A stretch of DNA of 64,000 nt from Hydrogenophaga sp. Lineage in GTDB: Bacteria > Pseudomonadota > Gammaproteobacteria > Burkholderiales > Burkholderiaceae_C. A program made the translations under genes and the position numbers. The stretch covers positions 186,001 to 250,000 of the forward strand of contig NZ_JAUSCF010000039.1 of assembly GCF_030651625.1 (NCBI RefSeq), written 5' to 3'. The notes beneath the pieces are model-generated. The model ran no database searches. It had not been told where the DNA came from and saw only the letters and a program-made list of their open reading frames with translations. Positions 51,798 through 61,929 of the stretch are shown here, piece by piece (position 1 is the first letter of the stretch; each line of letters starts with the position of its first letter).

Positions 51798-54700
51798 TCA
51801 AATTTCAGGCAATGTCACCACCAGACAGCTTTCTGGCGCCAGCGAGGGCCAATGCAGGCGCTCGCCCACGGCCAGTGCCTGCGCCCCCTCGGGCACCGGC
51901 AGGGCAATGGCTGAACCGCCATCCTGCCCCGCGCGCACCAGCAGCACGCGCAGCTGGCGCTGGTCGCGGCGCAGGGTGATTTCGGCCCCAGGCCAATGCG
52001 ACGGCAGACAAGGCGTGAAAAACACCTCATCACCCTCCACCTGCAGCCCGAGCAGCGACCCCACGGCGGCGCGGTGCAGCCAGCCCGCCGCACCGGTGTA
52101 CCAGCTCCAGCCGCCGCGGCCCTCATACGGCGGCTGGCTGTACACATCGGCGGCCACGGCGTAGGGTTCGGTGCCATAGACAAGGCCCCACTGCTTGTGT
52201 TGTGCACGGTGCGCCGGGCTCAGAAAGGTGAAGTAGCGGTAGGCGGTGTCGGCATGCGGCGAACCGGGCGGTTCCCGCGCCGCCAGTGCGGCGGCGGCCA
52301 TCAGCGCCCACACCCCCGCGTGGGCGTACTGACCACCGTTCTCGCGCACGCCCGGCGGATAGGCCTGGATGTAGCCGGCGCTCGGTTCGGCGCTCACCAG
52401 CGGCGGCGCCAGCAGTTGGATCAGGCCGGCCTCGCGGTTCACCAGATGGGTTTCCACCGCCTCCATGGCCATGCGCTGTCGGGAAAGCGGGGTTTCGCCC
52501 GACAACACCGACCAGGCCTGCGCGATCAGGTCGATGCGCCCCTCCGACATGAACGCCGAACCCAGCGCACTGCCGTCGTCAAAAAAGGCGCGCCGGTACC
52601 AGCGACCATCCCAGGCCGGGCCGTGCAGCGCCCCCAGCCAGCCGTGCAAGGCTTGGGTCCAGCGGTCGGCACGCGCGGTTTCGCCGCGCTCGATGGCGAG
52701 CGGAATCCACTCGCGCACGATGGTGCACAGGAACCAACCCAGCCAGACCGACTCGCCCCGCCCTTCGTGGCCCACACGGTTCATGCCGTCGTTCCAGTCG
52801 CCACCGCCCATGAGCGGCAGGCCGTGTTCGCCCACCTTCAGGCTGCGATCAATGGTGCGTGCTGCGTGTTCGAACACCGATGCGCAGTCGGTGCCCACCG
52901 CTGGTGTGGTGTAGGCGTCTTCGGCGCCTTCGGGAATCGGCTCGGCCTGCAGGAAGGGCACCGTTTCATCAAGCACGCTGCGGTCCTGCGTGGTCTTCAG
53001 GTAGTGGGCGCAGGCGTAAGGCAGCCAGAGCAGGTCGTCGGAAAAATGGGTGCGCACGCCGGCGCCGCCGGGGCTGTGCCACCAATGCTGCACATCGCCC
53101 GCTTCAAACTGGCGCGAAGCACACAGCACGATCTGTTCGCGCAGCCAGGCGGGACGCGCCCAGCTCAGTGCCATGGTGTCCTGCAGCTGGTCGCGGTAGC
53201 CAGTGGCGCCGCCTGCCTGGTAGTAGCCGGCCTTGGCCCACAGGCGCGACGACACGGTCTGGTACAGCAGCCAGCGGTTGACCATGGCGTCGAACAGCGG
53301 GTCGGGTGTGTGCACCTCGGTGGCACCGAGCAGGTCGTCCCAGCGCGCGGCGTTGGTCTCTTCGCGCGCCAGCGCCGGCTGTGCCCTGCTTTGGCGCATG
53401 AGCGACCGCGCCGAGCCGGCGGAAGCGGCGTAGCCGATGAGATAGACCTGTTCCAGCGTCGCACCCGGGCGCAAGGTCACCATGCGGGACAATGCCGCGC
53501 AGGGATCCAGGCCATAACCGCTGCGCTGCCCCAGTTGCCGGGGCAGCACCAGTTCGCCTTCCTCGCCGAAGAAGGCACTGCGGTCGCAGGTCCAGTCGAG
53601 TCCCGCCGGGCTGTCGTGCACGACGTGCCCGGTATCGGCCTCGCAAAAGAAGGCCGTGCCACCGCCAAAACCCGCCGCCGCTTCGCGCTGGGTACACAGC
53701 AGGCCGGTGAGCACGTCGGTGCCGCCGGCTTCAAAGCAGGCACGCGTTTCCAGGGTGGCGCGGTCGGTGCGCTTTTCGCCCATGACCCACTCCACCATGC
53801 CCACCAGGCGCAGATGGGCCATGGCCGTGCCCCGGTTGACCAGGGTGATGCGCACCTGCTTGACCGACGTGTCGGCGTCCACGCACCAGTTGACAGACAC
53901 CTCCAGCGGACCGCGGCGATGGCTGATCGTGGTGAGGCCCTGGCCATGCTCGACCCGGTAGTTCAAGCGGTCCTCGCCCCAGGCTGAAGGGCTCACGCTC
54001 CACACTTCCCGGGTGCGCCGGTCCTGCAGCAGGAACCATTCGCCCGGCGGGTCGCCCACCGGGTCGTTGGCCCAGGCCGTGAGCTGGTTCAGGCGGCTGT
54101 TCAGGGCCCAGGTGTTGCCGCCACCGCTTTCAGACAGCATGGCGCCGAAACCCGGGTTGGCCAGCACATTGACCCAGGGCCGCGCCGGCCGCAGCGCGCT
54201 GCCCACTTCAAACGAAAACACCGATCCGTCTGGCGAAAACTCGCCCCGGGAACCCAGTGCGGGCAGCACCGCCTCGCGCGTTGGCACCGGGTCGCTGGCA
54301 GCGGCGGCCGCGTCAGGCCGCAGGGCTTCAAAGCGCGCGCGCCAGTCCCTCACCTGATGCAGCCAGGCTCTGCCGTCCGCATGCAGGTGCAGGCGGGCCA
54401 GGTGCTCCAGCGTGTGCAGTTGCTCTTCTGACAAGACTTCCGCGCGCAGCAGGTGCAATTCAGCGGTGGCGGGAGAAGGTTCCGAGCGATGGTGGGCCGT
54501 CTGCTGTTCCTGCAGGTGCGCGAGCTCGCTTTGCAATGGCATGTGGTACGAATGGGCTTCGTTGCTGATCACCACCACGTCGCAGGTCACACCGCAGCGC
54601 GACCACTCCCGCAAAGCCTGCGCCAGGATGCGCAGCAGGCCCATGCCTTGCACGGTGCCCGCGCTGACCAGCAGCAGCGGCCGGTCGCCCGAAATGCCCA

Positions 54701-57700
54701 GCGGCCACAGCAAACGCCGGTCGCAGACCCAGGCACCGGTGCGGCCGCTGTCGGTGGTGTCCGGATCGATCCACGGCAGCGTCATGACCAGCGCGGTGGT
54801 GATGGCCTGCAACGCCGGCAGGTATTCCGGGCGCGGCCGGTGCGACACCGACTGGATGCCCGCCAGCGTGGCCGACATCACGGACGCCCGCTCCGCGTAG
54901 ACGGGCTGCCGGTACTTGTCGATCACCGCAAGCAGGGTGGCCGCATCGTCGCTGGCGGCCGTTCCGAAGGTGACACTGCTGGTGCGGCCCGGTGGCAGTC
55001 GCAGGCGCACGCCCAGCACGGCCACGGGGTCCAGCCCGGTGTCGAGTGCTTGCGAGGCCTCGGGCGCCCGGCGCAGCCGCGCCAGGGGCTGGCTGGGCGT
55101 GTGGTTGCGGCCCAGCCACTGATGCCGGTCGGTCTGGCAGTTCAGCCCCAGCATTTGCCCCTCCACGGCCGCCACGAAATGCGCGGCCTGCACCGTGCGC
55201 TCGGTCGCCAGGCGTGGCGTGCGCTCCAGTTGCAGGGCCTGGTGCTCGGCCAGCCAGCGTGCCTTGACGAACAGGTTGGAGAAAGCTGGATGGGCTTCGT
55301 CGGCCGCCGGCGTGGCCAGGGTCACGTCCAGAGCCGAGATCAGCTCCACATCCATGGGCTGGTCGCTCAGGTTGACCAGCACCACCTTGCGCAGCTCGAT
55401 GTCGTCTTCAGGACTGACCCAGACGGTGGTGGTGATGCGCAGCTCCGGCCACAAAGCCTCGAACTCCATGCGGTCGGCGTGGAAAGTGCTCTGATAACGG
55501 GCTGATGGGTCTGGCGCCGGGTGCCGCGTGACCGAAACGGGAGGCCCCTTGGACCCCAGGCGCAAGTAGATGAAGTGGCCGCTGGCGTCACGCAGCGCAT
55601 CGTCGCGCCAGCGGGTGATGCCAATGCCGGCCCAGCGACTCCAGCCCGCACCGTTGGATCGCAACGTCACGCCGTAGCGGCCATTGGCCAGCATGTGGGT
55701 GGGCTCCAGCGCCTGTTCGCCCGGGCGCACGGTGTGAATGAGATCGGGGGCTCGCGGTTGCAGCGCCTGCAACGGCAAGCGCTGTGCCAGCAGCGGCGCC
55801 GGCGGCGGCACCACGCGCGGTGTGCGTTCGTGCAACAGCGAGAGCATGGCTTCGATGCGCGGATGGGCCATGCCCCAGCGGCGGGCCACATTGCCCTGCA
55901 GCACATTGCACAGAGCCACGATGGTCATGCCCTGGTGGTGCGCCATGTAGGTGCTGACCAGGGCCACACCGCCGACTTGCGCCGGTCGACCCGGGGTGTA
56001 GTCCAGCGCCTCCATGAAGCCGTAGGGCCCGCGGGCCGACAACGATTCCAGCCGGCGCAGGTTGCGGCAGGCGGCGGTGGCATCCACCTGGGTGGCCAGC
56101 GCGGTGGCGTACGGTGCGACCACGCGTTCATTCAGCGGCGTGCGGCGCAGCGCCAGCCGTGGCACGCCTTGCGGCGAATACTGGTAGGCCAGGGTGTGGT
56201 CCCGCCCGGCGTACGCGCTTTCGGACACCCCCCAGGGCAGATGCAGGTGGTGCCCGAAGGCGATCTGCTCGCGCACGGCGGCGGCGGCGGCGTCAAACAG
56301 CACGCTGCCGCGCGGCTCCGCCAGCACCAGCGAGGGCATCAGGTATTCAAACATTGAGCCCGACCATGACCGCAGCACGGCGTGCACGCCACTGGCAAAA
56401 AACGGCCGCCCCAGCGCGGCCCAGTGGCGCACCGGCACATCGCCCTTGGCAATGGCCAGCAGGCTGGTGGTGCGTGATTCCGATGCCAGCAGATCGTAAA
56501 ACGACCCGTCCAGCTGCTGTTCGTCCAGGCGGTAGCCGATGTGCAGCAGCTCACGCTGCGGGTGGTACAGAAACCCGAATTCGGCGGACCAGGCCATCTG
56601 TTCGAACGCACACGCCAGGCTTTTCAGCCGGGTGCTGTCGCGTTCGCCGCGGCCTTCCATGGCGGCCACGGCGTCCTGCTCGGCCCCGCGCCAGGTGGCC
56701 AGGTGGTCGGCCAGCAGCCAACGCAGTTCGTCGCTGGCAAGGTGGTCGCCGGGGGGTTCTGGCCACAGGGCCTGAAACTCGCGCGTGGCGTCATAGAGCA
56801 TCAGGTGCTGTGTGGCCAGTGCTTCGATGTTCAGCGTGCCGACCGGGGCCGCCTGGAGCAACTGACCCAGCGCGGTGTCGCGCCAGGGCCGGCGGGCCAC
56901 CTTCTGCAGCGCGGGCAGGTGCGGCTGGATGCGAGCAAACGAGCGCTCGATGGCCTGCACCGAAGACACCCCTTGGTGCGGATGAAATGCAAAGTCCCGG
57001 CAAGCCTGTGCGGTCGCCAGCAGGTGGGCGCACAGGTTGCCACTGTCCACGGTGGAGACATAACGTGGCAACAGGGGCGCCAGGGTCAGGGTGTCGTACC
57101 AGTTCAGGAAATGGCCCCGATGGCGCTCCATGGCGTGCAGCGTGTCCAGTGTGGCTTCGAGCCGTGCGAGCAGGTCCTGGGTACCGATCCAGCCCATCTG
57201 CCGCGCACAGGCGGTGCTCAACAGGTACAGGCCGATGTTGGTGGGCGAGGTGCGATGTGCCACGGCATCGAAAGGCTGTGTCTGCAGGTTGTCGGGCGGC
57301 AGAAAATGGTTCTGCGCGTCCACGCAGCGTTCGAACAGCCGCCAGGTGTCGCGGGCCACACCGTCGAGCCAGGCCCGGTCCGCCGGCCGCAGCGATTCAC
57401 GCACCGGCAATCGCCAGGGCTGGTTGGCCACCCACGACACCAGCGGCCCCAGCGCCCAGAGCACCAGCACCGCCACCGCGAGGGCCTGCGGCTGTGGCAC
57501 CCACCACCAAAGGAACGCCAACATCAGCAGGGCCACCGCAGAACTCCCGCCATGGCGACGCACGGCGCCTTGCATGCCGCGGTGCTGGCTCGCGGTCACC
57601 GCTTCGGCGGTGGTCCATTCCAGGAGGCGGCGCTGGCTCACCAGCAACCGGTGCAGCGTACGCACCAGCGCATCCACGAGCAGCAGCGTCTGCTGCAACA

Positions 57701-60389
57701 GGGTGGCCAGATGCCAAAGGCCACCCCCCACGGCCCGCAGCACATCCACCAGCACCGCGCGCCCGAAGCGCAGACCCACCAGCCCGATGCGCTGCGGCAC
57801 CGCCCCGGCCAACGCGCCCATCAGGGGTGCGGCCGCCTGTGCGGCGATGCCGAGAAGCAAGGCCACCGGCAGCGAAACGCCGTGGCCGAGCATGGACAGG
57901 CCAATCAGGGCCAGCGAGGCCGGCGCCACCAGCGAACGGCGCAGGTTGTCAAACAGCTTCCAGCGGTTGATGGCCTCCATCGGCCAGCGCCTGGGCTGCA
58001 ACAGAAAGGGCAGCAACTGCCAGTCACCGCGGGTCCAGCGGTGCAGGCGGGTGGCGACCACGTCGGCGTGGGTGGGATCGGCTTCCAGCACGGTGATGTC
58101 GGTGACCACGGCGCAGCGCGCCAGCGAGCCTTCGATCAGATCGTGGCTGAGCACCTGGCCGGCAGGAAGGCGACCGCCCAGCACGGCATGCACCGTGGCC
58201 ACGTGCAACAAGCCCTTGCCGGTGAAGCTGCCTTCGCCGAACAGGTCCTGGTACACATCGGAACTCATGGCGCTGTAGGGGTCAAGCCCGCGCTGGCCGT
58301 GGTGCAACCATTCGTAGGGGGTCACGGTTTCACGCTCGGACAGGGGCGGCACCACCTGGGGCTGGAGAATCCCGTAACCACGGCTCACGCGTTGACCGCT
58401 GGCGTCCAGCACGGGTGTGTTCTCCGGGTGCTCGGCCACGCCCACCAGCGCCCGCAGTCGCCCGGGTGGCAGGTGGGTGTCGCTGTCGAGCGTGAGCAGG
58501 TAGCGGGTACCGGGTTCGATGCGGGAGAGCTCGCCCAGCGGGAGAAACGGTCCGGGCGTGTCGGTGGCCAGTGCAGCCACCAGCTGCTCCAGCTTGCCGC
58601 GCTTGCGCTCCCAGCCAATCCACTGGCCCTGTGTGGCGCAGTGGCTGCGCGCCCGGTGCAGCAACAGAAAGCGCGGCGCCGCGCCCGGCGCAGCCGGGTA
58701 CCTCAGGTTCAACAAGGCCACCTGCTGCGTGGCCATGGTCAGCAGCGCCGTGTCGTCGGCCTGTTCGGGCTCGTCGGCGTCGGCCCAGTCGGTGAGCAAC
58801 GCGAACTGGGCCATGGGCTCCGGGTTGGCCAGGTGGTGCAGCAAAAGGCGGTGCACCAGCGGCGCAATGACGTCGGCATGGCTGAGCAGCGCCGGCACCA
58901 CGACCATCACGCGCGCGCTGGCCGGAATGCCACCGGCGAGCAGGTAGCGCGGCAACTGCACAGGCTGGATCGATTCGCTGATGAGCCGGTTGACCAGGGC
59001 CACCACCGCTTCGGACGCGGGCAGAACGGCCAGCAACGCCGCCAGCGCCCACCACACGGTGGACATCGCCATCCCATCCTCTGTCTGCCAGGCCGGCGGC
59101 CACACCAGCAGGCCCACCAGCGCCAGCGTGCCGCAGAGCAAGGCACCGAAATACAAAGGGAGGCGTGCGCTGCGCAGGGCACGTGGCGCACCCTGAAACA
59201 GCGAACGGTTCATCCCAAGCGCCTGGGCCAATGCCGGCTGGCCGGCACCCTGGAGCCAGTGCCTGGCCAGCGCGGTGTCGCCCTTGCCAGATGACATGGC
59301 GCTCAACAGCGCCAGGGCCACGGCGGCCTCGCTGCGCCCACTGCGGGCCGAGAGTCGTTCAATCCCATGCAGGGTGATGGTGCGGCTGGCACTGTCTTCT
59401 GCCTGGAACACGGGCGAGCTGAGCATCACCCGCATCACCCGGCTGGTCTGAGCCACAATGCCCGACCAGTCGGCACCGCCGATCAACCGCAGCGCGGTCA
59501 CAGCGTTGCCCATGCTGATCTGGTCGGCCGCCTGATCGGCATGGTGCTGGGCCTGCAGCGCGGCCAGATCGGGCAATGTCAGCGCCATCCACTGCCGCAG
59601 CAGGGGCAGCGCCTTGGACTGGCTGGAGGGTCGATGCCCGGCGATCTGCTGGGCCAGGTGGAACAGGAACACCCCGTCGAGCCCGCGCTGGGCGGCTTGG
59701 GCCCGCAGGATTTCCACTTCACCCAGCGACAGGGTGTCCAGCCGGCTGCCACACTGGCTGGCCAGTTCACGGGCGGCGCGGTGCCCGGCGATGCGGTCCG
59801 AGAGACGGCGCAGGTTTTCAATCAGCACCACGCGCAGCGTGGTGGGCAGCGCCCAGAGTTCGCCCTGGCTGAGTTCGCGGCTGTCCTGGTAGGCATTGAG
59901 AAAGGCCACGAGCATGCTGGCGTCGAAGGCACTGTCGGTGTGGGCCACAAACGCCCAGGCCAGGCCATAGACGCGCGGCAGGCCGCTCAGGGGTGCATCC
60001 AGCAGCACGGGCAAAGACCGGTAGTAGCGCCCGGGCAAACCCTCGCGGATCTCCCGCAGCTGGTCTTCAATCAGGTGGAAGTTGTCGAACAGCCATTCGG
60101 CCGATGGGCTGATGTCGTGGCCCTCGTGCGCCTGGGCTGCGATGTCGCGATAGGCTTGGCGCAGGCAGCCGATGTTGTTGTGCAGGCGCGGGTAGAACGT
60201 GGTCTGCCCGAAAGCGGCCCGTTCGGCGCGGTGCGATGCACCCAGCCCGCGCCCATGCTCTTCAAAACGCGTCAGCCCGAAAATCTCTGACCGTATGGGC
60301 GCCAGCAGCGGGCCCTCGCCCACGCGCATCCTGCGCACAATGTCCGCAGGTGCCCAGGCCGGCGGGGCTTGTGTGATGGTCGTGGGCAC
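51798..60389 (-). CDS. ndvB: Cyclic beta-1,2-glucan synthase (NdvB/ChvB type)
   Basis: A 2863-residue inner-membrane enzyme making cyclic beta-1,2-glucan, a periplasmic osmoprotectant and envelope factor. In order: a soluble N-terminal region; membrane helices; a GT84 glycosyltransferase with TLDSDTHLPPG (about residue 636), GKGLLHVA, HDLIEG and HRWTRGDWQ (about 783); further helices; a glycoamylase-like domain with ALDYTPGRPAQVGG and YMAHHQGM (about 1482); and C-terminal GH94 phosphorylase-like repeats with GGDWNDGMNRVGHEG (about 2530) controlling ring size. Length equals the family. No frameshift. It follows a small membrane protein by 59 bases. Confidence 0.95.
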   Translation of the reverse strand: MPTTITQAPPAWAPADIVRRMRVGEGPLLAPIRSEIFGLTRFEEHGRGLGASHRAERAAFGQTTFYPRLHNNIGCLRQAYRDIAAQAHEGHDISPSAEWLFDNFHLIEDQLREIREGLPGRYYRSLPVLLDAPLSGLPRVYGLAWAFVAHTDSAFDASMLVAFLNAYQDSRELSQGELWALPTTLRVVLIENLRRLSDRIAGHRAARELASQCGSRLDTLSLGEVEILRAQAAQRGLDGVFLFHLAQQIAGHRPSSQSKALPLLRQWMALTLPDLAALQAQHHADQAADQISMGNAVTALRLIGGADWSGIVAQTSRVMRVMLSSPVFQAEDSASRTITLHGIERLSARSGRSEAAVALALLSAMSSGKGDTALARHWLQGAGQPALAQALGMNRSLFQGAPRALRSARLPLYFGALLCGTLALVGLLVWPPAWQTEDGMAMSTVWWALAALLAVLPASEAVVALVNRLISESIQPVQLPRYLLAGGIPASARVMVVVPALLSHADVIAPLVHRLLLHHLANPEPMAQFALLTDWADADEPEQADDTALLTMATQQVALLNLRYPAAPGAAPRFLLLHRARSHCATQGQWIGWERKRGKLEQLVAALATDTPGPFLPLGELSRIEPGTRYLLTLDSDTHLPPGRLRALVGVAEHPENTPVLDASGQRVSRGYGILQPQVVPPLSERETVTPYEWLHHGQRGLDPYSAMSSDVYQDLFGEGSFTGKGLLHVATVHAVLGGRLPAGQVLSHDLIEGSLARCAVVTDITVLEADPTHADVVATRLHRWTRGDWQLLPFLLQPRRWPMEAINRWKLFDNLRRSLVAPASLALIGLSMLGHGVSLPVALLLGIAAQAAAPLMGALAGAVPQRIGLVGLRFGRAVLVDVLRAVGGGLWHLATLLQQTLLLVDALVRTLHRLLVSQRRLLEWTTAEAVTASQHRGMQGAVRRHGGSSAVALLMLAFLWWWVPQPQALAVAVLVLWALGPLVSWVANQPWRLPVRESLRPADRAWLDGVARDTWRLFERCVDAQNHFLPPDNLQTQPFDAVAHRTSPTNIGLYLLSTACARQMGWIGTQDLLARLEATLDTLHAMERHRGHFLNWYDTLTLAPLLPRYVSTVDSGNLCAHLLATAQACRDFAFHPHQGVSSVQAIERSFARIQPHLPALQKVARRPWRDTALGQLLQAAPVGTLNIEALATQHLMLYDATREFQALWPEPPGDHLASDELRWLLADHLATWRGAEQDAVAAMEGRGERDSTRLKSLACAFEQMAWSAEFGFLYHPQRELLHIGYRLDEQQLDGSFYDLLASESRTTSLLAIAKGDVPVRHWAALGRPFFASGVHAVLRSWSGSMFEYLMPSLVLAEPRGSVLFDAAAAAVREQIAFGHHLHLPWGVSESAYAGRDHTLAYQYSPQGVPRLALRRTPLNERVVAPYATALATQVDATAACRNLRRLESLSARGPYGFMEALDYTPGRPAQVGGVALVSTYMAHHQGMTIVALCNVLQGNVARRWGMAHPRIEAMLSLLHERTPRVVPPPAPLLAQRLPLQALQPRAPDLIHTVRPGEQALEPTHMLANGRYGVTLRSNGAGWSRWAGIGITRWRDDALRDASGHFIYLRLGSKGPPVSVTRHPAPDPSARYQSTFHADRMEFEALWPELRITTTVWVSPEDDIELRKVVLVNLSDQPMDVELISALDVTLATPAADEAHPAFSNLFVKARWLAEHQALQLERTPRLATERTVQAAHFVAAVEGQMLGLNCQTDRHQWLGRNHTPSQPLARLRRAPEASQALDTGLDPVAVLGVRLRLPPGRTSSVTFGTAASDDAATLLAVIDKYRQPVYAERASVMSATLAGIQSVSHRPRPEYLPALQAITTALVMTLPWIDPDTTDSGRTGAWVCDRRLLWPLGISGDRPLLLVSAGTVQGMGLLRILAQALREWSRCGVTCDVVVISNEAHSYHMPLQSELAHLQEQQTAHHRSEPSPATAELHLLRAEVLSEEQLHTLEHLARLHLHADGRAWLHQVRDWRARFEALRPDAAAAASDPVPTREAVLPALGSRGEFSPDGSVFSFEVGSALRPARPWVNVLANPGFGAMLSESGGGNTWALNSRLNQLTAWANDPVGDPPGEWFLLQDRRTREVWSVSPSAWGEDRLNYRVEHGQGLTTISHRRGPLEVSVNWCVDADTSVKQVRITLVNRGTAMAHLRLVGMVEWVMGEKRTDRATLETRACFEAGGTDVLTGLLCTQREAAAGFGGGTAFFCEADTGHVVHDSPAGLDWTCDRSAFFGEEGELVLPRQLGQRSGYGLDPCAALSRMVTLRPGATLEQVYLIGYAASAGSARSLMRQSRAQPALAREETNAARWDDLLGATEVHTPDPLFDAMVNRWLLYQTVSSRLWAKAGYYQAGGATGYRDQLQDTMALSWARPAWLREQIVLCASRQFEAGDVQHWWHSPGGAGVRTHFSDDLLWLPYACAHYLKTTQDRSVLDETVPFLQAEPIPEGAEDAYTTPAVGTDCASVFEHAARTIDRSLKVGEHGLPLMGGGDWNDGMNRVGHEGRGESVWLGWFLCTIVREWIPLAIERGETARADRWTQALHGWLGALHGPAWDGRWYRRAFFDDGSALGSAFMSEGRIDLIAQAWSVLSGETPLSRQRMAMEAVETHLVNREAGLIQLLAPPLVSAEPSAGYIQAYPPGVRENGGQYAHAGVWALMAAAALAAREPPGSPHADTAYRYFTFLSPAHRAQHKQWGLVYGTEPYAVAADVYSQPPYEGRGGWSWYTGAAGWLHRAAVGSLLGLQVEGDEVFFTPCLPSHWPGAEITLRRDQRQLRVLLVRAGQDGGSAIALPVPEGAQALAVGERLHWPSLAPESCLVVTLPEI

Positions 60390-60448
60390 TCAGGCACCCC
60401 CGCGGGCGCCGCCGGACCCGAGCCGGCCGCCGGAACGCACCGACCGAC

Positions 60449-60691
60449 TCAAAGGGCCAGCCAGGAACCACCGATGAGAAAGCCGAGCACGACGGCCGAT
60501 GTGACCACGCGGGACACCATCATCCCCTGGAGCCGGTCGGCACCGCTGCGCAACACGTGCAGGGGCCTTCGCTGCTCACCGCAGTGCGCGAGGTGGGCGC
60601 TCAGCTCGGAACGTTCGGACGAGAGCCATTCGGCGGGGTGGCCGAACGACGATGTGGTCCACGAGGGTGTGACAGCACTGTTCTTGGGCAT
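60449..60691 (-). CDS. Small tail-anchored membrane protein upstream of ndvB
   Basis: An 80-residue protein with an excellent AGGAGAG site before its ATG. The polar N-terminal 57 residues are followed by a single C-terminal hydrophobic helix (SAVVLGFLIGGSWLAL). No homologue recognised. It lies 59 bases before ndvB on the same strand, so it is probably co-transcribed and may assist or regulate the synthase; that is inference. Confidence 0.65.
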   Translation of the reverse strand: MPKNSAVTPSWTTSSFGHPAEWLSSERSELSAHLAHCGEQRRPLHVLRSGADRLQGMMVSRVVTSAVVLGFLIGGSWLAL

Positions 60692-60775
60692 GGGACTCTC
60701 CTGAAAAGGGCGAAGGCGAGTGCCTTCATGAAACTGAATGCCTTTTTACCGTCTGGGCCGTTCGAAGTCTGTGCG

Positions 60776-60789
60776 CTTGCGTACGCAAG
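60776..60789. promoter_or_regulatory. Palindrome upstream of the ndvB unit
   Basis: CTTGCGTACGCAAG is a perfect 14-base palindrome about 85 bases before the small membrane protein that starts the ndvB unit. A position upstream of the first gene suggests an operator. A second palindrome-like run, GAACCCGGGTCGGGTGCC, lies nearby (60831-60848). Confidence 0.4.
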
Positions 60790-60863
60790 GCATTGCTTTT
60801 GACCCGAAGCCCTCGAGGTGTCACAAAGGGAACCCGGGTCGGGTGCCCTCTGATGCGAGACGT

Positions 60864-60935
60864 TCAGAAAATCAGGGCGATCAGGATGATCACCGGGATA
60901 GGGATACCAAGAAAAAGGAGAAGCAGTGAGCGCAT
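60864..60935 (-). CDS. Tiny hydrophobic membrane peptide
   Basis: A 23-residue peptide MRSLLLLFLGIPIPVIILIA followed by LIF. It is almost wholly hydrophobic, with the central GIPIP. Similar tiny peptides occur near stress and CsbD genes in proteobacteria, to my knowledge without assigned function. The start has only a weak ribosome-binding site. It lies just downstream of the 319-residue membrane protein on the same strand, so co-transcription is likely. Confidence 0.5.
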   Translation of the reverse strand: MRSLLLLFLGIPIPVIILIALIF

Positions 60936-60969
60936 GTCGGGCTTTCGTTGATGGGGTTGTGGGAGGTTT

Positions 60970-61929
60970 TCAGGTGTCGCGCTGACGCCCACCAACGGTG
61001 GCAGCGAGACTGGCGACGAAGGCGCCGATCAGCAGCGAAATGAAGATCCAGAGCGCGGTGTAGGCAGAAGCCTTGCGCGCCGCGTCTGCCGCCTCCCGTG
61101 TGGCGGTTTCTGCCTCAAGGAACTGGGCCTGTGCCCGCGCGTAGGTGTCTGTGACCCGCTTCTCTGCGTCTGCCTGCGACAGGCCGGTGCGCTGGGCGAT
61201 CAGTTGTCCGACATGGCGCACGTCATCCACTGGCAGGGGTTCGGTCAGGCTGAGATTCGTGAAAATGCGACCGATTTCTGCGGCCTCGCGTACGCTGCTG
61301 CGTTCCTGGTCGGCGCTGCCGACAAACGGTCCGTTGGTGGTCGCCGGCATACCGGCCTGGGCAGCATCACGGCGAAACAGCGAGTCGACAAAGTACGCCA
61401 TCGACCCGCTCTCGTCGTCCTTCGCCATACCTGCCGTGGCGGTGGTGGCCGCACCGGCCGCGACAGTGGAACCGGCCTGAATGCCACCGCCCACGATGGA
61501 TCCGATCACCGAAGAGAGCATTGCAGCGGTGGCCAGCGAAGCCACGGCCCAGGCGAGAAAGCCGTGCGCGGTGTCACGGAAGAAGACCTCGTCGGGATGC
61601 ACTTCCGTCCACTTGGTGCGCAAACGGCCTGCCAGATAGCCGCCCATGCCGGAAGCCAGCAACTGGGTCACCGTCAACCACACGATGGTGGATATGCCCA
61701 AGGTTGCCGCACCCACGCCCGCATGGGACCACGGGGAAACCGACGACAAACCCAGACCCAGGCCCAGAATAAGCAAGATCAGCGAAAGTGCCGCCGCAGC
61801 CGCCGCCCCCGCTGCAATGGCACCCCACGAAACCGCACTCATGGTGCCGGTGGAACGTTCGATCAAGTTGCCGCCAGGTACGCGACCGTACGCTGCCTGT
61901 TCAAGGCTCAATGCGCCTGGATTTGCCAT
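60970..61929 (-). CDS. Hypothetical membrane protein, 319 residues
   Basis: An unrecognised protein, ATG 61929 behind an AGGAG site. It has an N-terminal cytoplasmic stretch, Ala/Gly-rich helices (GAIAAGAAAAAALSLILLIL, GISTIVWLTVTQLLASGMGG, FLAWAVASLATAAMLSSVIG), a glycine-rich loop, a long soluble helical region, and a C-terminal helix (ALWIFISLLIGAFVASLAATVGG) with a polar end. The G-YLAGRLRTKW motif after the second helix recalls TIGR-type envelope-stress proteins whose role is unknown. It begins a unit followed by a 23-residue peptide gene, 34 bases on. Confidence 0.75.
   Translation of the reverse strand: MANPGALSLEQAAYGRVPGGNLIERSTGTMSAVSWGAIAAGAAAAAALSLILLILGLGLGLSSVSPWSHAGVGAATLGISTIVWLTVTQLLASGMGGYLAGRLRTKWTEVHPDEVFFRDTAHGFLAWAVASLATAAMLSSVIGSIVGGGIQAGSTVAAGAATTATAGMAKDDESGSMAYFVDSLFRRDAAQAGMPATTNGPFVGSADQERSSVREAAEIGRIFTNLSLTEPLPVDDVRHVGQLIAQRTGLSQADAEKRVTDTYARAQAQFLEAETATREAADAARKASAYTALWIFISLLIGAFVASLAATVGGRQRDT

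Noticed and set aside
56114..59294. Two long plus-strand frames (618 and 917 codons) opposite ndvB
   Set aside because: Gln/His/Arg- or Ala/Arg-rich shadows; ndvB is continuous and motif-complete on the other strand.
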